From CAYLJJ01 sp964384025 (GTDB lineage: Bacteria; Myxococcota_A; Bradymonadia; UBA7976; UBA1532): a stretch of DNA of 64,000 bases. The stretch is from the NCBI GenBank assembly GCA_964384025.1, contig CAYLJJ010000007.1, positions 1-64,000 of the forward strand, given 5' to 3'. A program made the translations under genes and the position numbers. The first letter of the stretch is position 1. The number at the start of each line of letters is the position of its first letter. The notes under the pieces were generated by a model. The model was not told the origin of the DNA. It saw only the letters and a list, made by a program, of their open reading frames with translations, and searched no databases. Positions 54,191 to 62,254 of this stretch are shown here, in pieces.

Positions 54191-56032
54191 TCAACGATGG
54201 TGACCGATCACCTCAGCGAGGAGGCTCCGAGGGCCTCGACGCAGCAGAGCCGCAGCGCTGACCAGAGCCAAAGCTCCCAGAGAGATCCAGTGTAAGGCGC
54301 TATAGCCCTCCTCATGCTCTAAAACTACAGGGGTGATCGAGGGCATAAAGAGATCGATGCTCCAGCCTAAGAGCAGAGCCATGCCCGCCACGGCGAAGCC
54401 AAAGCTGAAAGCAAAGCGGCGACCGTGGAGGCGAGAGAGGACACCAAAGGTGCTCAGATTGGTGGCTGGTCCGGTGAGTAGAAAGGCGATCGCGGCCCCC
54501 GCTGAGAGCCCCTTCTGCATCAGGATTGCTACCATCGGAGTCGCCCCCGAAGCGCAGACATAGACCGGCAGCCCCAATAGGGCCATAAGAGGCACCGCCA
54601 GGAACCTGGAGAGGCCCCCAAGCCAAGTTGGATCCATCAAAGGATCCATCAGCGCAGCCAAGAGGAGCCCCACGAGGATCCAAGGGAGAATATGTTCCGC
54701 CAGCTCCAGTAAGCCGTATCGAAGCCCCTCCTTAAGACGCTGAAGCAAGGTGAGACTTGAGACCTCCTCTGAGAGCTGTGCTCCCTCTTTAGAAGGCAGC
54801 AGATGCTGAAGGAGCAGGGCCACAGAGAGCGCGATAAACAGAGCACTGAACAGCCTGATCAGGGTCATCTCTCCACCCAAAAGAGGCCAAGAGAGGAAGA
54901 GGGCGTCTAGGCCCAACTCAGGAGTAGCGATCAGGAAAGCCAGAGCAGCGGAGACAGGAACCCCTGCCTTGATCAGAGCCTCATAGAGGGGCAGGACGCC
55001 GCAGGAGCAGATCGGCAGCGGTAGACCAAAGAGGACTCCCCGCCCCGCCTGGATCAGGGGGGTCCCTTTGGAGAGCCAGCGTTTAGAGAAACCAAAGGCG
55101 CGTAGGAGTCCCGCCGCCAGGAAGGCCAACATCAGGGCCGGAGCGCTCTCCAGGCTCAGGTGTAGAAAGAGCGCGGCGGCTCCCCCATGCGCTTCTGCAC
55201 CTCCATGCCCTCCATGCGCTCCTCCGTGATCCTGAAAGATGCCTAAGAGCAGCAGAGTTCCTACCCCCAGGATCGCTCCAACTCCTCCCCAGCGGTGGTA
55301 GGGCCGAGGTGGCTCGCAAGGGCAGTGGGCACAGCTCTCCATGATGCTCTCTGCCTCCAGGTGCGGGACCTCTTCCCCGTGCTGATGCTCCTCCTCTTTT
55401 TGGCAACATCCATGCTCATGATGACAGCTCTCTGGCTCAGTCTCGATATCCTCTTCACAGGGGATCTCAGGACCATGGGCATGAAGGAGGACATGCAGGA
55501 TCGCCCCAGCGACCATCGCCTGTATCAGCCCTGAGACCTGAGGAGAAGCCAACTCAAAGGCGGCCTCGCCCAAGCCAAAGCCCAAGATCGTGGCCCCCGC
55601 GATAAGCATGATGACCCCCAAAGCCGCCCCTCGACCCATCCGAGGGCGTAGGACCCACCAGATGAGGATCCCCACCGGGATCCGGTGGATAATCACCCCA
55701 AGGGCCAAGCCACCCCCCTGAACCAAACCCACACCATCCATCATGGCGTGAAGAGCCAGCCCTGAGAAGGCCAAGAGGAGGAAGCGGCCGTGGAGCGTGG
55801 CTTGATAGCGCTCCAAGAGGAAAGGCAAAATCAGGCCCGAGAGCAGAGCCAACAGGGCCAGAGGCCCCGACATCTCCAGAGTGTGTGGTAGGCTAAAGAG
55901 GAGTACGAGGCCCCCGATGGCAGTGAGCACATAGCCATCCATCAGCTCAACACCAGCATGAGAATGACGCCCAAGCTGAGCCAGGAGGGGACCTAAAGCA
56001 AGGGCAATAACGCTGAGACTGAGATAGATCAT
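54191..56032 (-). CDS. ZIP-like domain fused to a DUF318/ArsP_1-type metal permease with a Cys/His-rich linker
   Basis: A 613-residue membrane protein. Residues 1-187 look like a ZIP metal transporter domain: H-A-M-M-D-G at 95-100 and H-R-I-P-V-G at 116-121 occupy the positions of the ZIP metal-binding helices. Residues about 186-245 are a linker with eight Cys and about ten His. Residues about 250-613 match the DUF318/ArsP_1 permease family, with P-I-C-S-C-G at 340-345 as in SO_0444-type copper/zinc efflux members, and G-A-T-P-M-V-A-I-L-M near the end. A His/Gly-rich loop lies at 268-284. ATG 56032 overlaps the upstream stop (ATGA); ATG 56041 is the alternative. Metal type and direction are not shown by sequence. 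Confidence 0.75.
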   Translation of the reverse strand: MIYLSLSVIALALGPLLAQLGRHSHAGVELMDGYVLTAIGGLVLLFSLPHTLEMSGPLALLALLSGLILPFLLERYQATLHGRFLLLAFSGLALHAMMDGVGLVQGGGLALGVIIHRIPVGILIWWVLRPRMGRGAALGVIMLIAGATILGFGLGEAAFELASPQVSGLIQAMVAGAILHVLLHAHGPEIPCEEDIETEPESCHHEHGCCQKEEEHQHGEEVPHLEAESIMESCAHCPCEPPRPYHRWGGVGAILGVGTLLLLGIFQDHGGAHGGHGGAEAHGGAAALFLHLSLESAPALMLAFLAAGLLRAFGFSKRWLSKGTPLIQAGRGVLFGLPLPICSCGVLPLYEALIKAGVPVSAALAFLIATPELGLDALFLSWPLLGGEMTLIRLFSALFIALSVALLLQHLLPSKEGAQLSEEVSSLTLLQRLKEGLRYGLLELAEHILPWILVGLLLAALMDPLMDPTWLGGLSRFLAVPLMALLGLPVYVCASGATPMVAILMQKGLSAGAAIAFLLTGPATNLSTFGVLSRLHGRRFAFSFGFAVAGMALLLGWSIDLFMPSITPVVLEHEEGYSALHWISLGALALVSAAALLRRGPRSLLAEVIGHHR

Positions 56033-58353
56033 GGCTCCCATCCGGGCCAGCGAAGAGTAAAGATCAACACCCGCCCTCGATCATCCTGATGTGCAGGCTC
56101 ACCGACAAAGAGTCGATAGCCCTCTCCAAAGTCAGGGACCGCTGCTACGGCCCAACCAAAGGATGAACCTTCCCCTTCTAAGGTCTCGATTTGGCCCTCA
56201 AAATCGATGATGGAGACGCTGCCCATCTCTCGTGCTCCCACCATCAACAGCTCTCGCCCCTCAGGAGCCCACAAAGTAGCGAGGCTGTTGCCCTGAGCTG
56301 CTCCCTGGAATTGGGCGCTGTAGTGCCCGACGCTCTCTCCATCCACGCTCAAGACCAGGACCCCCCCAGCGCCTCCAAAGGCTCCTGGAGCACCCACGAT
56401 AAAATTCAACATTGAACCGGAGAGGAACTGCCCCCAGACCAGAGCCTCACCAAAGCTGCTCTGATCCTCCCAAGGGCTGTTGAGCTGTCCGACGATCTCT
56501 TCGCTCTGACCATCAAGCAGAAGAAGGCTCCGCCGCCCCTCTGGAAGGTTGACGCTGATAAAGCCTTCAGAGAAACCGTCTCCATTGAGATCAGGGGCTG
56601 CAAAGAGCCGCTGCCCGAGCCGCTCTCCCTCCTCCTGCCCTGAGAGATCAAAGCTGAGATCTCCGCTCTCAAAGTGGTAGCCCAGAGCCCGCCCAAGCTC
56701 CTCTCTCCTCCCCCTGCCTCGTAAGGGCTCAGAGGCCAGGAGGAGGAGACTCTCTGGGGTAAAGAGGAGGGCTATGGCGCTGCCCAGCCCCGCTCTTCGG
56801 TTAGCCTGTAGAGCATAGAGGCGACGGCCCAGGGCATCAAAGACCTCGATCCACCCTTCTCCCTGCTCTGAGCTGGGTCGATTGGGAGAACCCACCAGCA
56901 GCTCAAGCCTGCCATCTCCATCCAGATCTCCAGCGCTTAAGGCGCTTCCCAAATGTCCTGGAGCTTGATGTCGCCAGATGATCTGACCATCAGCCCCACT
57001 CAGGGCTTGAACCTCTCCCTCGAAGTTTCCTGGCGCACCCGCTACCACATCGGGGATCTCATCTTGATTCCAATCCCCCACGACCATCAGCTGCTCTCCC
57101 AGACGAGCACCGAGAGCGCCCGGTAGAGACTCCGCTAAAAGGGCGATACAGAGCTGCTCTAGACCCTCATCGATACGACCATCACAGTCATCATCCAGGC
57201 CGTTACAGCGCTCCTCTGGAGGCGAACCACAGCCTCCACAGTGATTGCTGACCCCCTCATCAATGAGGCCATCACAGTCATCATCTTCGCCGTTACAGAT
57301 CTCCTCCTCCGGCTCAGAGGCGACACAGATACGTTCTGCATTGATGCATCGCCACACTCCCTCTCTACAGCGTCCAGGGCGATGCGCCTCACAAGCTTCC
57401 CCCTGTTCTGGAAAGTGTTCATCGACCTCACCATCACAATCATCATCCAGACCGTTACAGATCTCCTCCTCTGCTGAGTATCCTTCACAGATCCAGAAGC
57501 CCTCTCGGCAGTCCAAGAAGCCCTGAGCACAGCGCCCGAGGAGGCCCACTTCACAGGGCCACCCCTGTTCAGATAACTCCTCATCGATCTCTCCATCGCA
57601 GTCATCATCTTCGCCGTTGCAGATCTCCTCCTCTGCGGCTCTTGGCTCACAGAGTAAGTCGCCCTCTTCACAGCGGAGCAGCCCCGTTCCACAGATCCCA
57701 GGTCGATTGGCCTCACAAGCTTCACCCTCCTCCAGGGTCTCTTCATCGATCTGACCATCACAGTCATCGTCGAGGCTGTTGCAGCGCTCCTCCTCAGGCT
57801 CCGCTGGGAAGCAAAGGAATTGTCCTCCCTCACAGCGCCGCTTCCCAGCTTGGCAAAACCCCTCCGCTTCTGCCTGACAGGGCTCCTCAGGCTGCTCCTC
57901 ATCGACGCGGCCATCACAGTCATCATCTTCGCCATTGCAAAGCTCCTCCTCGGGGAGCGGGCCCAAGCAATCCCAACGCCCCGCTAGGCAGCTCAGGTTG
58001 CCTGAAGCACAGCGCCCTGTAAGCCCAGTCTGACAGGGCTCCTCCTCTTTAGAGAGCTGTTCGTCGATCTCTCCATCGCAATCGTTATCTACCCCATCAC
58101 AGCGCTCCTCTGCCTCTGGGTTTCGCGTGGGATCTCGATCATCACAATCTTGAGGAGCTGGATAACCATCCCCATCTCTGTCCTCTTCTCCTGGCGGCGC
58201 TCCATCTCGATCGAGGGGGATTACTGCGTCGCGGAGATTTTCTGCGTCAACGCGGAGAGCTTGGTCGCTCCCAAGGTAATCTAAGTTCTGTCGCTCACAG
58301 GAGAGCGCGTGGCTGAGTAGGGCACTGAGCAGGAGATAGGTTCCAAATTTCAT
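56029..58353 (-). CDS. lipoprotein with seven MopE-like repeats and an FG-GAP propeller
   Basis: A 774-residue lipoprotein (signal ending S-H-A-L-S-C, Cys at 19). The start at 58353 follows GGAGG; a longer frame to 58404 would overlap the divergent gene. Residues about 80-425 hold seven N-G-x-D-D-D-C-D-G-x-x-D-E motifs separated by Cys-rich units of about 45 residues. Residues about 425-770 are FG-GAP/integrin-alpha-like repeats (D-L-D-G-D-G-R-L-E-L-L-V-G-S-P), probably a seven-bladed propeller with calcium sites. It is coupled (ATGA) to the ZIP/permease fusion gene, so a link with metal handling is plausible but unproven. Confidence 0.85.
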   Translation of the reverse strand: MKFGTYLLLSALLSHALSCERQNLDYLGSDQALRVDAENLRDAVIPLDRDGAPPGEEDRDGDGYPAPQDCDDRDPTRNPEAEERCDGVDNDCDGEIDEQLSKEEEPCQTGLTGRCASGNLSCLAGRWDCLGPLPEEELCNGEDDDCDGRVDEEQPEEPCQAEAEGFCQAGKRRCEGGQFLCFPAEPEEERCNSLDDDCDGQIDEETLEEGEACEANRPGICGTGLLRCEEGDLLCEPRAAEEEICNGEDDDCDGEIDEELSEQGWPCEVGLLGRCAQGFLDCREGFWICEGYSAEEEICNGLDDDCDGEVDEHFPEQGEACEAHRPGRCREGVWRCINAERICVASEPEEEICNGEDDDCDGLIDEGVSNHCGGCGSPPEERCNGLDDDCDGRIDEGLEQLCIALLAESLPGALGARLGEQLMVVGDWNQDEIPDVVAGAPGNFEGEVQALSGADGQIIWRHQAPGHLGSALSAGDLDGDGRLELLVGSPNRPSSEQGEGWIEVFDALGRRLYALQANRRAGLGSAIALLFTPESLLLLASEPLRGRGRREELGRALGYHFESGDLSFDLSGQEEGERLGQRLFAAPDLNGDGFSEGFISVNLPEGRRSLLLLDGQSEEIVGQLNSPWEDQSSFGEALVWGQFLSGSMLNFIVGAPGAFGGAGGVLVLSVDGESVGHYSAQFQGAAQGNSLATLWAPEGRELLMVGAREMGSVSIIDFEGQIETLEGEGSSFGWAVAAVPDFGEGYRLFVGEPAHQDDRGRVLIFTLRWPGWEP

Positions 58354-58397
58354 CACACCTCCAGAGGCTGCTTTGATCTGCTCTCTGAGCCTATAGA

Positions 58398-59447
58398 ATG
58401 GCAAGCAGCTTTCTGAAGATTGAGGCGCACAGCTTGAAACGGTTATTAAAATCCTACCCTATCGGACGAGTGCGCTCCTTTGAGCCCGTCCAATCTGGGC
58501 TGATTCATCAAAGTTATTTTGTCGAGGCCAAGGGGGGACATTTTGTCTTTCAGCGTCTCCACCCCCGGCTCTCCAGTTTGGAGCTGATGGCGGACTACGA
58601 GGTGGTCACTCAGCACCTAAAGGCTCAGAGAGTTCAAGCTCCAGAGCTGATCTACACTCGAGAAGGTCAAACCTCTGTTGAGCAGGATGGAGCGCGCTGG
58701 CGTCTGATCACTCGCCTAAAAGGGGAGACTCTGCTGCGACCACGCTCCTCGGCAGATGTAGAGCAGGCGGCCCGAGCCCTAGGACGCTTTCACCGCGCGA
58801 TGGCTGAACTGGACTATCGCTTTTGCTCTGCACATCCCCTACACGACACAGAGTTTCACCTTAACGCTCTGTTGGAGGCGGCGGAGAGCCCGGTTCATCA
58901 GGAGCTGAGCGGGAAACTTGAACGGGTGATCATGGCGCTCTCCTCTCAGATCGGAAAGCTCCTGCTCCCCTCTCTGCCTCAATGGGTCGTCCATGGAGAT
59001 CCCAAGTTCTCCAATCTGCTTTTTGAGAAAGAGAGAGCGGTGGCTCTGATCGATCTGGACACCTGCAATCGAGACAGCATCCTTGTAGATCTGGGAGACG
59101 CGATCCGCTCCTGGTGTACTGAGAGCAGCGGCGATCTCCACAGCGAGTTGAACCTGGAACATTTTCGAGCCCTTTTGGTCGGCTACCGCGAGGAGGGTCC
59201 CAAGCTCAGCAAGGAGGAGCTACGACACCTCACTGACGCTGGGCTGCTTATCACCCTAGAGCTGACCGTTCGCTTCCTTACCGATGCCATGGAGGAGAGC
59301 TACTTCGCTTGGGATCCACAGCGCTACCCTGACAGCCGTTCACACAACCTCGCTCGCGCTGAGGGGATGCTGCAGCTCTCCAGGAGCATAAAGGCGCAGC
59401 GTTGGGAGATGCAGAACTTGGTGCGTAGCGAGATCTGCTCCGCCTGA
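58398..59447 (+). CDS. APH-type phosphotransferase (small-molecule kinase)
   Basis: A 349-residue kinase of the aminoglycoside phosphotransferase/choline kinase fold. The catalytic loop is V-V-H-G-D-P-K-F-S-N and the metal-binding motif is I-D-L-D-T. The N-terminal lobe has the Q-S-G-L-I-H-Q-S-Y-F-V pattern, similar to N-acetylhexosamine 1-kinases and related sugar or amine kinases. Substrate not determined. It is divergent from the MopE/FG-GAP gene by 44 bases and precedes glycosyltransferase genes, which favours a sugar substrate (inference). Confidence 0.8.
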   Translation: MASSFLKIEAHSLKRLLKSYPIGRVRSFEPVQSGLIHQSYFVEAKGGHFVFQRLHPRLSSLELMADYEVVTQHLKAQRVQAPELIYTREGQTSVEQDGARWRLITRLKGETLLRPRSSADVEQAARALGRFHRAMAELDYRFCSAHPLHDTEFHLNALLEAAESPVHQELSGKLERVIMALSSQIGKLLLPSLPQWVVHGDPKFSNLLFEKERAVALIDLDTCNRDSILVDLGDAIRSWCTESSGDLHSELNLEHFRALLVGYREEGPKLSKEELRHLTDAGLLITLELTVRFLTDAMEESYFAWDPQRYPDSRSHNLARAEGMLQLSRSIKAQRWEMQNLVRSEICSA

Positions 59448-59512
59448 GAGCTTGCGGAGCAAGGCTCACAGCGGTTGAAATAGCGGTTGAAACTTCAGCC
59501 CAACAGAGGCCT

Positions 59513-61216
59513 ATGCGAAGACCCCTCATCACCCTCTCTCTTGAGGGCTTGCTTCTCCTCCTCCTCGGTGCCTTGGGCCTCTGGCTGCGCTGGGCTGCGT
59601 TGAGTGCTGATGGCTTCCACAATGAGGATGTCGCGGGCATCACCTTTAACGCAGATCTGCTCAGGCAGGGGCTCCTGCCCTATCTCCATAACCTGGAGTG
59701 GAAGGCGCCTGGCTCCTTCTTCCTCTCCTGGGGGGCTTGGGAGATCTTTGGACGCTCTCTCCTGGTCTTACAGCGCCTCGCTGCTTTCTGGGCCATCCTG
59801 GCCGCCTGGGGGATCTACCTTGGGGCGCGGATGCTCTATAACCGCAAGAGCGGCTTAGCAGCGGCCCTCCTCTACATCTTGTTGTCTCCCATCACCGACA
59901 GCATCGATATCAACTATGGGGCTTGGATGATCGGCCCCTATATCTGGTCCACGGTGGCCTTTATCCAGGGAGAGCGCTCAGGTCAGCGGCGTTGGACCTT
60001 AGCCTCTGGAATCATCTTGGCCTTGGCAGGGCTGATGAAGCGTCAGGCGGCGCTGATCTTCCCTCTCTTTCTGCTCTTGATTCTCCTGCGACCCTGGTTA
60101 GAGCGCCCCGAAGGTTGGCAAAAGGCACCCCGTAGAGGAAGCTTGCTCGCTCTCTTTGGGGGCCTAAGCTTGGGCTTCGCTCCTATCCTGCTCTTCTATC
60201 TCTGGCGGGGGGGGCTTTGGGAGTTTATCTCCAACTACTTCCTCTCTCAGGGAGGCTGGCACTATCTCAAGGGGACTCTCAGCCTGACCGAGCAGCTCAA
60301 ACGCCTGGGGGATGGCTTTCAGGGGATCGCAGTCTATCTGGCCCTGCCCAGCCTCTGGGCGGTAATGAGCATGGTGGGAGCACAGCGTGAGGGACCACGT
60401 CTGAGCCTACGGGGGCTCCTGCTGGGGGGGCATGTCTGGTTGAGCTTCGCAGGCGCGGCGCTGGGAATGCGCTTCTTTAAGGGCTACTATCTCCAGCTCC
60501 TCCCCGCCTTAGTCTGGCTCGCCGCTCACCCCGAAGGCCCCCTCCTGCGTTGGTTCCAGCGTGAGCATTGGAGGCGTGGGCGCTCGCTCTTGGGAAACCT
60601 GGCGCTCTTGACCTGCTTTATCGGCGTGAGCATCCCCGCTGGAATCCAAGATATGAAGGAGCTGAACAGCATCCGTAAGATGCGTAAGCGGCCCCGCGAT
60701 CAAGCTGCTCAATATCTGGGACGGGTGCTCAAGAAGAACACAGATCGGGGAGATGAGTTGTGGGTCTGGGGGCGTTGGGCTTGGCCGGTCTATTACCATG
60801 CTGAGATGCAGTCCCCGACCCCCTACTACAAGGTTTTGGGGCTGATCACGACCACCCTTAACAACACTTGGAAGCGCTCAGGGGAGCCAACCCGCTTTGT
60901 TCGTCGTGCCTTCTGGGAGGAGCTGATTGAGCAACTGGAGAGCTGGAGCCCCGCTTTTATCGTCACCTCTCGCAACGAGGACTATCAAGAATTTACGGAG
61001 TTTAAGCAGCTCCTAAAGACCCAATATCGTCGTGTCCCTCAAGCTCATAGCCGTAGATTTGAGCTGTTTCGACATCGGGATCACCCCCTCAAGGATCCCC
61101 CTCGGGTCAACAGTTCGAAGAAGATTAAGAAGCGCAAGAAGCCGACAAAAGTAAAAAAGAAACGCAAAAAACCGATAAAAGCTCAGAAGAGGTCCAAAAA
61201 AACTAAAAAGAGGTAG
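59513..61216 (+). CDS. GT-C fold membrane glycosyltransferase (GT39/PMT_2-like) with a Lys-rich tail
   Basis: A 567-residue protein with about ten membrane helices. The first loop carries N-E-D-V-A-G, the acidic motif expected at the active site of polyprenyl-phosphate-dependent GT-C enzymes. The following L-Y-L-H-N-L-E-W-K-A-P-G pattern resembles the PMT_2 family. The last 35 or so residues are almost pure Lys/Arg (K-K-x-K-K-R-K-K-P), an unusual tail. GAGG lies three bases before the ATG. The GT2 gene 87 bases downstream could supply the lipid-linked sugar donor. Confidence 0.75.
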   Translation: MRRPLITLSLEGLLLLLLGALGLWLRWAALSADGFHNEDVAGITFNADLLRQGLLPYLHNLEWKAPGSFFLSWGAWEIFGRSLLVLQRLAAFWAILAAWGIYLGARMLYNRKSGLAAALLYILLSPITDSIDINYGAWMIGPYIWSTVAFIQGERSGQRRWTLASGIILALAGLMKRQAALIFPLFLLLILLRPWLERPEGWQKAPRRGSLLALFGGLSLGFAPILLFYLWRGGLWEFISNYFLSQGGWHYLKGTLSLTEQLKRLGDGFQGIAVYLALPSLWAVMSMVGAQREGPRLSLRGLLLGGHVWLSFAGAALGMRFFKGYYLQLLPALVWLAAHPEGPLLRWFQREHWRRGRSLLGNLALLTCFIGVSIPAGIQDMKELNSIRKMRKRPRDQAAQYLGRVLKKNTDRGDELWVWGRWAWPVYYHAEMQSPTPYYKVLGLITTTLNNTWKRSGEPTRFVRRAFWEELIEQLESWSPAFIVTSRNEDYQEFTEFKQLLKTQYRRVPQAHSRRFELFRHRDHPLKDPPRVNSSKKIKKRKKPTKVKKKRKKPIKAQKRSKKTKKR

Positions 61217-61250
61217 ACACCTCTTCAACATCTACTGCCAGATGGATCGT

Positions 61251-61278
61251 TTGCTATATCTCTTGATCTCTATATAAA
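61251..61278 (+). promoter_or_regulatory. candidate sigma70-type promoter for the GT2-VWA pair
   Basis: TTGCTA (61251-61256) and TATAAA (61273-61278) are spaced by 16 bases, in the AT-rich 87-base gap before the GT2 start codon at 61304. The -10 match is fair, the -35 modest. Confidence 0.35.
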
Positions 61279-61303
61279 GAACAAAAGGAAAGGGGAACAT
61301 GCC

Positions 61304-62254
61304 ATGAGTGACTTGGAGATTTCCGTAGTTATCCCCCTGTTAAATGAGGAGGGGAGCTTAAAGCAGCTCCACGCTCAGCTCACGGAGGTGCTCTCGGGGC
61401 TGGGGTGCTCCTACGAGATCCTCTTCATCAATGATGGCAGCACCGACGGCAGCGCAGAGATCATCGATGCCTTAGCGGCTGAGGACCCTCATATAGGGCT
61501 GATTCACTTTCGCCGCAACTTTGGTAAGGCGGCGGGGCTGAACGCAGGCTTTAAGATGGCGCGGGGGAAGATCATCTTCACCATGGACGCCGATCTTCAG
61601 GACGATCCTGCTGAGATCCCGCGTTTTTTGGAGGAGCTGGAGGAGGGCTATGATCTGGTCAGCGGCTGGAAGAAAAAGCGCCATGATCCTCTTGGCAAGA
61701 CCCTGCCCTCTAAGCTCTTCAACTTCGTAGTTCGTCGCGCCTCTGGCCTTCAGCTGGATGACTTCAACTGTGGCTTCAAAGCCTATCGCGCCGAGACGGT
61801 TCAAGAGCTTAATCTCTACGGTGAGTTACACCGCTATGTCCCTGTCCTGGTTCACTGGCAGGGCTTCCGTGTGGGGCAGATGGCGGTCAAACACCACCCC
61901 CGGCGCTTTGGGAGTTCCAAATATGGGGTGGAGCGAATGGCCAAGGGCTTCTTTGATCTGCTCACGGTGCTGCTCAACACCCGCTACAACAGCCGACCCC
62001 TACATCTCTTTGGCTTCGTTGGCTTGATGATGTCGCTCTTGGGCGCAGGTATCCTCGGATATCTGTCCCTGCTCTGGGTGTTGGACTATGGCCCCATCGG
62101 CAATCGCCCGCTGCTCCTCTTTGGGCTCCTGCTGGTCCTCTTTGGCGGCCAGCTGATCAGCACTGGGCTCTTGGGAGAGCTGATCAACCGCAGCCAACAA
62201 GCGGATCGCCCAGTCTATTCTATCCGAGAGCAGCATAAGCCTGGAGAGAGCTGA
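61304..62254 (+). CDS. GT2 glycosyltransferase, polyprenyl-phosphate type (GtrB/DPM-like)
   Basis: A 316-residue enzyme that would transfer a sugar from a nucleotide donor to a polyprenyl phosphate. The N-terminal GT-A domain has V-V-I-P-L-L-N-E-E, the D-G-S-T-D-G motif and the D-A-D-L-Q-D-D-P metal site, with Q-x-x-x-R-x-x-x-x-K region equivalents. Two C-terminal membrane helices (about 226-255 and 262-290) are typical of GtrB/DPM1 with a membrane anchor. AAAGGAAAGGGG precedes the ATG. Its stop overlaps the next start (TGATG). Confidence 0.9.
   Translation: MSDLEISVVIPLLNEEGSLKQLHAQLTEVLSGLGCSYEILFINDGSTDGSAEIIDALAAEDPHIGLIHFRRNFGKAAGLNAGFKMARGKIIFTMDADLQDDPAEIPRFLEELEEGYDLVSGWKKKRHDPLGKTLPSKLFNFVVRRASGLQLDDFNCGFKAYRAETVQELNLYGELHRYVPVLVHWQGFRVGQMAVKHHPRRFGSSKYGVERMAKGFFDLLTVLLNTRYNSRPLHLFGFVGLMMSLLGAGILGYLSLLWVLDYGPIGNRPLLLFGLLLVLFGGQLISTGLLGELINRSQQADRPVYSIREQHKPGES

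Noticed and set aside
61208..61225. Perfect 7-base hairpin (AAGAGGT/ACCTCTT) over the GT-C stop codon
   Set aside because: No T run follows on the plus strand. The T run exists only on the minus strand, where no gene reads, and comes from the Lys-rich tail codons.
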